Assembly: GCA_024364735.1 (NCBI GenBank)
Contig: JAGFNQ010005258.1
Location: forward strand, 160,450 to 224,449
From: Boesenbergia rotunda
Lineage: Eukaryota; Streptophyta; Magnoliopsida; Zingiberales; Zingiberaceae
Direction of reading: 5' to 3'
DNA: 64,000 nucleotides
The notes beneath the pieces were generated by a model. The model had not been told where the DNA came from, did not search any database, and was given only the letters and a program-made list of their open reading frames with translations. Below are positions 34,195 to 46,294 of the stretch, in pieces. Positions within the stretch are counted from its first letter, which is position 1. Every line of letters begins with the position of its first letter. Position numbers and translations under genes: made by a program.

Positions 34195-36847
34195 CTCTTT
34201 GTTCCCTTTGTTTTCTCTGTCTTCCTCTCTCTATATACTTCTCCTCTTTTATCCCCCTTCCTAATTACCTTCCTCCACTCAACAGTGGCGGAAGGGCAAA
34301 GGAAAAAAACAGAAAAGCAAGAAGTTACGAGGGGCACGCTTTCTTCCTTCCTTCCTTATCTTTCTCCTCAGCTTTGCTTTCCCTGCTCCAGTAGATTTCT
34401 GGAGTTGTTAGCATCTGGTGATTACTTCTAGGCAGTGGCGAAATTGCTCCTTGCAGCTCTGCATGAGGTGCTCGCTCGCTCGCTATGCTGCCTCCTTTCC
34501 ATGCTTTTCTTTTCTTTATGGGTGGTCCTGTGCTTTCGCCCCTTCAAAGTTTAACCCCTTGTGTCATTTTCATCTTTTACCATTCCATTTACAACCCTAC
34601 CCTTCACCCTCTCCGTCTCCCTCGCCCTCTCCAAACAAGAAACGATGAGGAGGAGCACTGACTGTGTACGTGCAGCTGGCTGGCGATGGTGTGCTGCTGG
34701 AATGATGATCGGTGAGGGAAGTGGGAGGAGGGAGCTCACGTGAGAGTTTGGGAGGGCAGTGGGGCGGTGCCTCGTGTGGCATAAAGAAAGCCAAAGGGGG
34801 GAGGGGGGCAGAGGGAGATTGGCTGCGTTTTCGCCAGCAATTCGATGAGCTCACGCAGAGTTCGCAAGAAGACAAGAGCAGAGAACAGTGAGACAGTGTA
34901 GCTGATCGCACAGGATGATCAACCAGGAGGGGGAAGAAGGGAGAAGGCAGCAGGGAGCAGAAATTGCAGGGGAATGCGAGTGACATCCTCAAACTCAACA
35001 AATTGCTCAACTCGATTCGACTGATCAATGCAATTTACATGTTAAATAAATTTTAAAAAAATTTAAAATGAAGAAACATGTTTATATTATCAAATTCAAA
35101 CCTTCCTTCGATCACCCTTGAACTCGTATCCATCTTGCGACGAGGTATGAGTTGAATAAACCCTCATGTTTTAGGTAGGATACTACATGATCTGATCCCA
35201 CAACCCTACTACATGATCTGGTCCCCCAACCCTACTGTGTCTATAATATCTTTGTCTTCACCTTACATATCTTAACGGTTTAGGATGTATATTGACGACT
35301 GATATATACTTGTCTAAAAGGTAGCTCACCAGGAACATTTTAACCAATAACTTAAATAACGGCCTATTCAATGAGCTATTCAAACCTTTCTTCACGAACT
35401 CCTCATAAAATGAGATTAGAGTTGAACATACCCTCAAATTTTAGGATACTACAAGATATGGTCCCCTAACCCTACTCATATGTCCCTCCTCCTCTTCCTC
35501 CTCATCCTCACCTGCCTAACCCCAGCAGGGATCTGTATGATCTTTACCATCTTCCAATGGCCTTTTTCTAGCCTTTCATGAATAAATTATCCATGCCATC
35601 TCTGACATGAGTGGGGTTGATGGAGATTTGTGTCTGGGGAGGAAGACAAGTGAGGACCAAAGGAGATAGCAGCTGAGGAACTAGATTTGGACCACTAGAG
35701 TTTGTTTTTCGTTTCGTTTCATTTCAGTCTCGTTCAATCTCGACCTCTCGATCATATCTTTGAAGTGTTCATCGAAGAGAAGATCTACTATAGGACTAGC
35801 TAGGAGGGTCACGGTACTAAAAGAAGTGATTAGTAGCTAGCTCCATGCTCAAAGATCCAACTTGCCCCCTTCCTCCTGACAAATTCAGACTAGAGTAGCA
35901 ATATATACAGTACAAATCAGTCCAAAGATTCCACAAAAGATGTTGCAGAAATCAATGCACACAGCTGAGTGATGAATAGGAAGTCTATGCATGATAGATC
36001 TAATAGCTAGCTAATTAAGCATTTGTTTAATGAAAGAGATCGAGAGTGGTGGCTGTCATTATTGTTGGTTTGCATTGAAACTTTCTACTTTAGACCTTAA
36101 GCCGGCCTCCTCTTTGACCACCATTATTGTTATTGTCATCGTGTGCCATGGAGCTGGCTTTAGCCACATGAGTAATTGGAAAAACAATGCACACTTGGGG
36201 GGATTAATTAGTTTAATTAATCATGGGAATTGTGTACGTGCCTTTATATGGTGGTCGTAGCTGAGCCAAGTATAGTGGAGTTTGTGTGTCGAGGAGTTTG
36301 TGAATAGCAACGCGGCTGTCTTTTATATATCTCGATAGGGTTGATTAGTTTGGTGGTGTTTGTGAAATAAATACATTGATATGTCCTAATCTAAAGAATA
36401 AGAGTTTTATTGATGTAATGTCTAATGATATTCAATGAACCGAGGTGCGTGTGGTCCTTGGCTACATTTGCAAATATGCAAGGTTTTCGGTAGCCCGAGC
36501 ACCTTGGCCTGTTAACTTTTAGGTGCTTGGCGACCCGATCAACTTGATGCATCATTGACTCGATCGAGTTCTCGACATTCTTAGCATCTCGACTCATTGA
36601 TTTAGGTTTTCGGTAACATGAGTATCTCGACTTAGTGTGACAAAGCCCCCTTCTCGGATGAAAGCCCCTCTCGGAACCGTGTTATATATGGCATGTGGCA
36701 TCGAATATTCAGCAAGTATACTATAACCTTGTAACTGCTCTTGGTGTGGGGCCCTGTATGTCAATATAGTGTGGGGCCCTCTTAGCGTGAGGGCTCTCAC
36801 CGGCAGTGCAGTTGACAATTAGATAGTGATTTGTCACATTGGACGAG
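34195..36847. other. Intergenic, upstream of the RSS3-like gene
   Basis: Pyrimidine-rich DNA next to the gene (34195-35030) gives many chance frames but no recognisable domain. Two related blocks of about 100 bases, each with CTTCACGAACT/CTTCGATCACC-like starts and GGATACTACA and CCCTAC words, lie near 35100-35240 and 35385-35480. From 36380 to 36847 the sequence is probably transposon-derived but not classifiable. Confidence 0.4.
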
Positions 36848-37130
36848 AGGACTATTCCTGAAATTTCACTGTCCTAGCTGAAGTTATTAGATCGATTCTG
36901 TAAACTAGAGGGGGGTGAATAGTACTTTTCGGATTGTTCTTCCTACACGATTAGTTGCGCAAGCAGAATATACAATAAAATAAAACTAACCAATGCTAAC
37001 TCACAGATTTTACTTGGTATCCACCCCTAAGGGTGACTAATCCAAGAATCCGTCGGTGGATCACTCCCCGGATAACCTCCGACTAGTCCTCGTCGCTCCT
37101 TGTGGGTGGAGAAACCTCACCACAACACCT
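36848..37130. repeat. Left copy of an exact-position 283-bp direct duplication
   Basis: AGGACTATTCCTG to CACAACACCT here is repeated at 39448-39730, and the two copies abut the two ends of the 2.3 kb insertion exactly. The block contains 36 bases of flank and then the first part of an LTR of the CTAGAGGGGGG family. Differences between copies are few (for example TAAACTAG versus TAAGCTAG). Confidence 0.9.
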
Positions 37131-39447
37131 TGATAACCGTTTTTGTCGTGTTACGGTTTCAAATACAATTTAAGTACCGAATTCCTCTAAACTAATGTAG
37201 CATAGAGTAACTCGAGTCGTCTTCCAACGAATGTAGTTGGTGCAAGATAAATCTCAGGATCGTATCTTATTGTTTTTGGGTTTTGGATATGAAACTGGAT
37301 TTTGGATTTAAGAGCTAGGACTACGAAATGAATAACAGAGCAAATATGAAACCTAATTCTAATTAAGGAAGGACAATGCAGATAAAGAAATCTAAATTAA
37401 CCAGACTACAATTACAATAAAGAAAGCACAACTTGAAATAAGGCATTAAGAAACTAAACACAGAGCAAACTACAACATTGAAGAAATCTAATCTAATCCT
37501 AACTTAATTACATTCAAATGAAGACATGAACATCAAAGCTAATGAAAGAGCAATACAGAACAAAAGTTAGACAACTACGAAACATCATAATTGAAGGTTT
37601 TGTTCTAAGAAACATTTAATCAAACATAGGAGAGGCATACTAAAATTTGCTTCAAGAGCATTCAAATTGCATAGGAAAATTCGTCCAATACAAACATTCA
37701 ACAATTATCCCAAGCATTCACCAATTAAGAACCATCACATTCGAAACCAATTGAAACATGTAATTAACCCAAGAAGTATTTGCTGTGAAGAGGAAACTTC
37801 TATGAAGAAGCTGAAGCAATCAGCAACTTGAAACACGCCACTGGATCAAGCTGCTGTGAAGAAGCTGTGAAGAATTGCTGAAAAGAATCAATTGCTGGGA
37901 AGGTGATCTACTGGTTACTGACTCGGAAAATGGAATTGAATTCGATTATGGAAAATCAAGCTGCTGGGAAAACTACTGCCGGCTGCTGGAAATTGAATTG
38001 CTGCAAAGAACTTAATTGAAGGGGATCTGCTGTAAAGGAAAAACTGAGAAGATGAAATCTGATATCTAGAAAACGAAATCTGCTGGAAGTAAATAGACTG
38101 TAAATATGTAAAGGAAATGGATTGCCGGCGGTGGATCGGGATGGCTGCAACAGCTGCGTTCGGCTAGGGTTCGGAACCCCCAGAGCCCTAGCTCGTCCGA
38201 TGCGTGCGGTGGAGATGGATGGCTTCTCTCCGAACCCCGAAAGAGAAAGCCCTTTCTCTCTTCTCTTCGAACCCCGACAGAGAAGAGGTGAGATGGAATA
38301 CCGGCCGGCGGTGAAGGTGGATGAACGAGTCGGGAACCCCTCAAACTCGGTTGATCGGAGCTCCGGCCGACTAGGGTTGGAACCCCTAACCCTAGTTGCG
38401 GCGATGATGAAGATGGAGGAGGAGAAGAATCGCCGCGAGCAGCCTGCGTGAGGAGTCCGATGAAAAACCTAGGTCGCGCGTCCCTCTCCCTTTTGTTCTC
38501 TTGGCAATCAGCGATTGAGTTCGGTTCGTCTCGGCTGCGCGTGGATTCAGATCGCTTCGGCCCTGGTTCAGCCAAGCCACAGCTTCGGTTCAGCTCAGAA
38601 AAGTGGTCCGGTCAGCAGCTGGTTTCAAATCACTTCAGCCCTGGTCCAGCTTGAGTTCAGTCTTGATTCAGCCTGGGTTCAATCTCAGCCCAGCTCATCA
38701 GTTGGTTCAACCAACCCAGCCAGCAGTTGGGTCAACTAACTTTTGGTTCAGTCCAGACTTGGTTCAGCCAACAGACCAACCCTAGCTGCAATCAAGCAAT
38801 GGGTTCAGTCCAACAGTTGGGTCAGTCAGCCAAGTCAGCTTAGAAGGAGATTAACAACGAACGGCTGAGATCGATTTGGCTTCATCCAACGGTTAGATGT
38901 CTTCCGATCTGAACCAAACTCCACAGATCTCAATCAATGGTCCTGATCTACCTATCCCCAGCTCGGATTGACCAGATCAGTGGCGGATGGTGCAGATCTT
39001 CCCTTTTCTTGAACGGATGGTCTAGAACATCTTGAGCTCGATCCAACGGTCAGATCACTTCTGATTTGGCTGAAATTTTCAGATCTTGATCTCTGGTCAT
39101 GATTGATTCTATCTTGAACTCGGATCGACCAGAAGTTGACCGATGGCTCAGATCTAGCCGTTCTCTGGAATGGACGACTCCTATTAATCCGATGCTTGAT
39201 CCCTTTAATCTGGATCCAATCCTAACTCAAGTCTGACATAATTTGATCTAGGTCCATGAACAATTGAAGCCTACAAAATGATATTCACATTTAGTGTCAA
39301 AAATATCCCAAATATACAAAGATTAGAATTAAAAGCCAAAATAAGGGAAATACATGAAACCTAATACAATTGCAAACTTAAGCATATAAAATGTGGATCA
39401 AACATGGATTTTAGAGCCTAAAATAATCAACAAAATGATAGTTATCA
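37131..39447. mobile_element. 2.3 kb TG...CA insertion (solo-LTR-like), copy 2
   Basis: It starts TGATAACCG and ends GTTATCA, the same termini as 8802-11154 and about the same length (2317 versus 2353). It has shared internal landmarks such as CAGAGCCCTAGCTCGTCCG, the purine-rich repeat zone and a conserved last 550 bases. No coding domain. It is flanked not by a 5-bp duplication but by the 283-bp duplicated block. Confidence 0.75.
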
Positions 39448-39730
39448 AGGACTATTCCTGAAATTTCACTGTCCTAGCTGAAGTTATTAGATTGATTCTG
39501 TAAGCTAGAGGGGGGTGAATAGTACTTTTCGGATTGTTCTTCCTACACGATTAGTTGCGCAAGCGGAATATACAATAAAACAAAACTAACCAATGCTAAC
39601 TCACAGATTTTACTTGGTATCCACCCCTAAGGGTGACTAATCCAAGAATCCGTCGGTGGATCACTCCCCGGATAACCTCCGACTAGCCCTCGTCGCTCCT
39701 TGTGGGTGGAGAAACCTCACCACAACACCT
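39448..39730. repeat. Right copy of the 283-bp direct duplication
   Basis: Same sequence as 36848-37130. It begins at the first base after the insertion's terminal GTTATCA and ends at the CACAACACCT that precedes the insertion on the left side. Confidence 0.9.
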
Positions 39731-40482
39731 TGAGAAGACCTGAGCACAAAGACTACTATCTTGCCTTTAACCAAGACAAAATTCGTCAAGAATCTCGGCC
39801 ACCACGAAGTCCTCTTTAAATAGGACTCGGGCTGAAACCCTCACCACCAGTCGACTGCCCCCACTGAAAATCGATCGTTGCAACCCCAAAGTTCGAATTT
39901 TCAGCCAACTCACCAGCCACCTACCAGTCGACTGCTCCCAGGGCAGTCGACTGGTCCAGAGCTGAAACCCTTCTGTGAGTTTCATTAGTCGACTGCCCTT
40001 AGGCCGTCGACTGGTCTTCTCACTTACCTAAGGTTACCCTTCCCGAGTACATTCCACTCTGCACTCGAACCCTAAGATTTCCCGAGTATAATCACACAGC
40101 ACTCGTACCCTCACGACTCGACTGACTCCTCATCCGCAGCCTCGACTATTGCCTTTGCGCCCTCTTCATCTTCGGCTCCCGTCCCTCGGGTGCACGCAAG
40201 CCTCCAGCTTGCCTCCATGCCATCCTTCACGCATGCCTCGAAGTCCGCGCCCCTCAGCTCATCGTCCCTGCTCTCTAAGATCCCTCGGGTGCACACAAGC
40301 CTCCAGCTTGTCTCTATGCCACCCTTCACCGTACCGAGGCCGTCCAGTCAAGTCAATATGTATAAACTTGTACAACCTGCACACTCAACATACACATATT
40401 AAATACAAAGAAAAACCTAACTTAAACCCTTTGCTCATACATCAAAATACTTGGTCACTCCGGACCACAGATTGCCTCAACA

Positions 40483-40899
40483 GAAATACCCATCTATCTC
40501 AGAGTTGTTGTGTTATCGTGATTTACCCGTCTATATCTCGATGATAATAGACTGTTTGGAAGGAGTAAAATCAACTTTTACCACACTGTATATTGTGGGG
40601 CTGCCTTATTTTTCAAGACTAACGATCCCGGGATTCCATATTTCACAAGTATGAGGATCTAGCAAGCCCTATTTTATATAGTTTTATTCAATTAATTTTA
40701 ACGGTAGACGATCTTTTCCAAATTCACCAATCAAGCAAATTTATGATACAATTTAAGCACATTTAAACTTCGATCTCCGGAATATTAGTTCCTATTGGTA
40801 TATTCTTTTATTTATTCTTCTAAATATTTTACCATGGAGACAAATCAATAGATTCTTTTTTTTCAAAGTTATAACAAAAAGATAATTATGTTCATCTAA
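40483..40899. other. Unassigned spacer
   Basis: AT-rich DNA between the split LTR and the Harbinger-like element. No coding region, RNA gene or clear repeat is seen. Confidence 0.35.
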
Positions 40900-41377
40900 G
40901 AGCATGCATAATAGTTGAATCCCTTCCATAGCTCCTTCGTTGCTATATCTGCACTACGTCAAAAGTAAAAAATCTCACACATCTCTCTACCATTAAAAAA
41001 ACCTCCCAACAACTCCTTCGTGGATCCCATACTTTTATTTCTCATCTCTTCTCATATGTTACATTATATATAATTAAATTTTTACTAAATTTTAAATGCA
41101 TAAATTACTAATTGCAATAACATTAATAATTTAAAAAAAAAATTACATAAATATTACCATACCAATTAATAAATTATTTTTTCACTGATTATAATCGTAT
41201 CATGCCCAGATAAACTCAACTAAGTCGGCTCGAAGTTGATGATGCACTTGATTATCACTCACAATTTCTCCGGAGGTATTTTTGAAATTCTCGGGTGGAG
41301 CCTTGAAATATTTGTGATAGAGGATCTCCATTATCTGACCGATTGACTATTGCATCTCCTTTATTCTCGATAATATG

Positions 41378-41382
<5 letters not shown>

Positions 41383-41432
<50 letters not shown>
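41383..41432. repeat. (AT)25 microsatellite
   Basis: An uninterrupted run of about 25 AT units lies inside the decayed Harbinger transposase. It is likely length-variable. Confidence 0.9.
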
Positions 41433-41434
<2 letters not shown>

Positions 41435-43825
41435 TTGTACCAAAATCGTACTGGACTTCTGATAATTGCCCATTGAGATTGGAGCATACCAAATTCCCAC
41501 TAGATATCCTTTCTCACGACCTCTTATCGTTCTTTAAACATTTTTCTCTTGGGATCCTATGGGCATGGAAAATTCTTGATGAAAGTAGCCCATTCTAGAT
41601 AAATCCCATTAGTTAGATAACATCCTTTAGTATATTGTGTATTATTAACCATAAAATTAACCTCATGTGCATTTCCTTATAAGACATTATTGAATAAAGG
41701 TGTTTCGTTAAGCACATTGATATTATTACGTGACCTTGTAATCCCGAAAAAGGTTTGCCATATCTACAAGCCTGTAGATGCAACTGCTTCAAGCACAATT
41801 TTTGGGACGCCATGATCTCCCTGAGTAAACTGACCTTTCCAAGCAACGGGATAAATTTTTCATTGCCAATGCATATAATCAAGACTACCCAACATACTAG
41901 GAAAGTCATGTATTTGGTCATGCATTTCAAGCAAGTGTTGAATATCAACAACATTAGGTCTTTTCAAATATTGAGCTCCAAATACTTTAATTTTACATCG
42001 ACAGAAGTTGAATAAACATTGGATGACAATAGTTTCAACAATTCGTAGGTAGTCATCATAATGATCAACAAGGGCTCAATATACCAATTGACGAATAACT
42101 GTTGTGCATTTTTGAAGTGGCAACAAACCTTTTTTTCCTATCGCATCTTCCATTGAAAATATTCTGAATGATTATTTAAGACATTGACTATATGAAGGAA
42201 TAATCCTCTTTGCATTCAAAATCAATATCGAAATATGTGATCAGGATATACTCTCTCTGTTAGGACCTTACCGTTTGCTAGAGGGGGGGCGAATAGCAAT
42301 TTTTCAATCTTTCTTCCTACAAATGTTAGTGCGCAAGCAGAATAATAAAAACTAAAACTAACAAACACGAAGAACACATCGATTTATGTGGTTCGGAGAT
42401 GAAACTCATACTCCACGGCTGTCCGTAAGGTGGACGATCCCGATCCATTCCCGGAGCACCTCCGGCTAGCTCTTGTCGCTCCTTGTGGGTGGAGAAACCT
42501 CGCCACAACCCTTGGACAATCCCTGAGCACTAGTAGGCTACTAACAAGCTCTAACCAACACTACTAGAAAAAATGCATTTAACAACAGTGAATCACTGTT
42601 GTCGTATGCCAAATACCACTGTTGTTAAAGGCCATGTTGTTAAAGGGGGGGTCTACGACAACAGTGAATCACTGTTGATTCACTGTTGTCGTTTGGTCTA
42701 CGACAACAGTTTTCCACTGTTGTCGTATATCACATTCGACAACATTTTGACAACAGTTTTTCACTGTTGTCTTTTATTATATTCGACAACAGTTGTATAA
42801 CCGTTGTCGTATATCAATAACAACAGTTTATCACTGTTGTCGTTTAGGGTTTTTACTGTTGTCGTTTAAATGAGTTTTAACAACGGTGTTTAAATGTTGT
42901 CGTATGCCATATTCACCGTTGTCGTTTATCTACAACAACAGTTTAGCTTTAATAAAACCTGTTGTGTGTTTGTACTGTTCCACAACAGTTTCATACCAAT
43001 TTGACAACAAAGATATTTCCATTATATTTTCAATTAAAAGACAATAATTTAACCTCGAAACAAAAACTATATATATCAAATATCATCAACATATTTACAA
43101 TAAAGATCCACCACAACCTTTCTACAGATGAAACCATAAAAGTATCTTCTGTCCAAAAACCTTTCTACAGACGAAACAACTAAAGTATCTTCTGACCCAA
43201 ATTACAAGAGTTCAAATTATATATAATTCTGACCCAACTAAACTTACAATGAAGTTCAAATCACAAAAATTATAGCTTGGAAGGTCAGATTAATGGTCTT
43301 CGAACATGATCACGAACAAGTCCCTGCAGCTGGAAAAAAAAGAACAAACACTCTAATTAGTTATTCTATTAAATGCATATGTCCAATAAAAATGATCCAT
43401 GAAGATATGTATCAACAAACAACAAAAATAATAAACTAACAAACAAACAAACAAAAAAGATATGCATGTATCAACACTTGCAATTATAAGGAAGAAACCA
43501 CCGATTGTTTAATGATTGCTTTTCAATTTGGAAGAAACCACCGATTGTCCTAAAAAAAATCAAAATCATAATATCGTCTTATTGATTGCAAAATACTTAT
43601 TGTTAGGACTACTAAAGCTCTCAATTCTTTACAACCTCAAGACTGGTTTGTCCTGTTGCATAAAATCAGGAAAGCAAACTTTCAATAGCTTCTACATTCT
43701 GAGAAATTAAGCAACTAAAGCTATTAACTATTTGATCCATAATAATCAACTAACATTTAGATATTAGGATACAAAACATGAGAGAGAGGACATGTAATGA
43801 TCGATGAAGTAACAAAGGAATCATA

Positions 43826-45475
43826 TTAACTCAATGTGAAAGGGGATAACTGAGTCAAAGGCCATGGATCTGAGTCAAAATCAATGGCTCCTTTTATAAC
43901 AGCCTCAAAGATTCCTTGCTGAGTTTCTGGAAAAAGAAGGATCTAACTGAGTGATTCTACAATCGTGAGGCCACATAAGCATGAGAAGAGTTGCATCATA
44001 CCAGCCCAAAAAGGTGGTACACCACTTAACAGTATGTAAAGTATAACTCCTGCTGTCCAGACATCAGCTTCTGGCCCATAACGCTTGCACAGTACTTCGG
44101 GAGCAACATAATATGGGCTTCCAACCACATCTGTAAATATCTGACCTGATTATGCACAAAAACAGAGTTAGAGAATTCGGGACCTGCTTTCAACTGTCAT
44201 TTGCAGTGCAAGGGTCTTGAAAAAAGCAGCTAGCAGATCTAATCAGGAGAGCTAATGAACATTATGAAACCCACTAATAACAGAAAAAGGAAAATGATTA
44301 CTCCGATTTGCAAGCGCAAGCTTGACAAGGAAACTTCTAGTAAAGCCACATAATTGGACCCTCCTTGTATCTTGCATTTGCACTGTAAGGGACTTGTATA
44401 TGTGAAACTGACAGTTCTAATCAGGAGAACTAATTGACATTATGAGACCCGCTAATGACAGAAAAAGGAGAATGATTAGTAGGATTTGATGTAATTATAT
44501 CTAATTTAAAATAGAAATGGTTACTCTGATTTTTCTTTTCTCTCCTCATGGTGTTACACTTTAGAAACAAATATCATAAAGAGATGACAATTGAGATCTC
44601 TAATATATCACCTGACTATCATCCTATGGCAAACTCATAGCACAGTCTACATTTTGAAGAACACATTTCATTTCAATCTTCTGCATGCATTTTTTTACGT
44701 CATGGAAATTACAAAGTTAATATCCTATTACAAATTCCAAGACTCATTATTTGGTTGTTCAGGATTTGTCTTTTTTCCATTTCTTTGAGCCAAGTTGGCG
44801 TTGCCAAGAAAAGGTATATAGCTCAAGAAAATAAGAAGACTGCTAATAACCATGTTCAACTTCAATCCTTACTACTTCAAAAGAAAGGCAAAAACATAAA
44901 ATACTATAGTTTGTGTGTGCGCGCGCACACACGCATAATTTGAAGGGTAATTGTAAAGTTGTTCAATGCACCGCCAAGCAATGTAATTGTTAGTTCTAAA
45001 TTTGTAAAAAGGAAAGAAGAAAGTGGCAACTTCCATTAAAGGGCTAAACATCAAGGACTAATCTAATAATATCGATAACTGAAATTCTTAATCTTCTTCA
45101 GGTTTGTTTTATAACATATATGATCAGCAAGATATTAGATCCTTAGTTGTTTGGGCTGCTACTTGCTCTAATATTTGAGGACTTCCGATGATGCAATGAA
45201 GTATAATTTAACAATGCAACTCAGAGAATATGCCAAATCTGTAGTGATTCATGCAGCAATCAAAATGCATTTTGAATCAAAAAAGGAAAGTTAAGAAAAA
45301 GCCAAATGGAGTGAACTTTACATAAAAAGGGATCGTGGTAAGTCAAATAAAGTGAATATAAAATGCTTGAAGCTATCCATTCCCAACCTGGCTTGAAAAA
45401 TACTGAGAGCCCGAAATCAATGAGCTTGAGTGATGAATCATCGTCCTTGTTGACCAATAAGAAATTTTCCGGCAA
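43826..45475 (-). pseudogene. Captured calcium-dependent protein kinase (CDPK) fragment, three exons
   Basis: CDPKs are Ser/Thr kinases with a C-terminal calmodulin-like domain. Exon A (45475-45388) begins abruptly at PENFLLVNKDDDSSLKLIDF and reaches GLSVFFKPG, so it has the DFG motif but lacks the HRD catalytic Asp. Exon B (44145-44002) reads GQIFTDVVGSPYYVAPEVL to LLSGVPPFWA and contains the APE motif. Exon C (43926-43826) reads ETQQGIFEAVIKGAIDFDSD then PWP, after which similarity stops and a TAA follows at 43828-43826. Both introns keep GT and AG and correct phase, so the fragment could still be spliced. The N-lobe, catalytic loop start and EF-hands are absent, so no kinase activity is expected. 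A 21-bp direct duplication (45476-45496 and 45519-45539) lies at the upstream breakpoint. Confidence 0.9.
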
Positions 45476-45783
45476 CCCATGGACATAGATATAAACAACA
45501 GCTTAACCAACAATTTCTCCCATGGACATAGATATAAACCAAACACAGACCACACTCATGTCACCCATCCAAACCAATCATCAAGTCCGTCCAAAACTTC
45601 AGACCAAGGCAAAATGCACAGAAACCACCACAACACCATCTCTACAACTGAAAAGCTATCAAGAAATAAAATCGGATTAAAGATCTGTTACAAATTTCTA
45701 ATTCTAGCAACCCAAACACCCAACCAAGCATCCCAACAGATTTGAACATAAGAAATCCAACTCTAACGGAAAGCAATTCTTAC

Positions 45784-46294
45784 CTCTGCTCGGCGCACAG
45801 CAACAGCGAAGAAGGAAGAAGAGGAAAGGAAACACCCAAAACCACACAGAGTCCTTGCGATGCGCAACACCACCCCTTGTAAATTCGACGCCAGTGCTTG
45901 GGTGGCGCCGCTTGATCGAGTCAGATTTTAGGAAGAAGGCGGTGCCGACCTCGCTTGCGTGCAGAGGAGAAATCGCGAGGGAGGAGGCATGTGATTTGGG
46001 CTTCTCAGTAGAGGAGGGTGCGCTCGGCGGCTTCCTTCGCCGGATCGCCGACATCGCCGTGCGCGATAGGGGCTGATCGACTCCTGCGAAAAAAGAGAGC
46101 AAGGGAGAGAGAGAGAGAGATCGGCCGCAGAAGACTGAAGGGAATGGGGGAGGAGAGGGAGTCGGCGATGAGGGGCTGTGTCGGACCACCAAGGAGGAAG
46201 GGGACTTGCTAGAGGGGAGGTGGCTGGCTTGGCCGGCTGTCGCGCGAGGAAGGGTTGGCGTCGGCGCTTTAGGGCACGAGGAAGAAAAAGGCAT
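45784..46294 (-). CDS. Candidate first exon of a chimeric transcript inside the CACTA element
   Basis: A minus-strand frame from ATG 46294 is open to 45704 (196 codons). A canonical donor (AG/GTAAGAAT) at 45783-45782 would end the exon after CCCAPSR. Its middle (MSAIRRRKPPSAP, HASEVGTAFFLKSDSIKRR) and its Ser/Pro-rich start match no family I recognise. A TATA-like AT stretch lies upstream on this strand (46322-46342). It could be a second captured gene piece or element sequence. Expression is unknown. Confidence 0.35.

Larger units (their letters stand above)
36884..40482. mobile_element. Split LTR of the CTAGAGGGGGG copia family
   Basis: The start TTATTAGATCGATT aligns with TGTTAGGACCGATG of the LTR at 1322, and the end ATTGCCTCAACA at 40482 with ATTGCCCCAACA at 2266. 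Inside are the same CTAGAGGGGGG block, the GTGGAGAAACCTC block and CAGTCGACTG repeats (near 39850-40010). The LTR is interrupted by 37131-39447 together with the duplicated block. No convincing 5-bp target duplication flanks it (TGAAG versus GAAAT), so its ends are approximate. Confidence 0.7.

Noticed and set aside
33858..35028. Several 100-170 codon frames around the RSS3-like 5' end
   Set aside because: Pyrimidine- or purine-rich shadows of exon 1 and its upstream region; no recognised domain.
35100..35480. Pair of related 100-bp blocks as a transposon
   Set aside because: Similarity is partial, with no termini or target duplication; left as a minor local duplication.
38066..38785. Frames in the 2.3 kb insertion (up to 169 codons)
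   Set aside because: Frames differ between the two copies of the element and carry no domain.
43826..45475. Functional CDPK gene
   Set aside because: Only three internal exons between CACTA ends; no ATP-binding lobe, HRD Asp or EF-hands.
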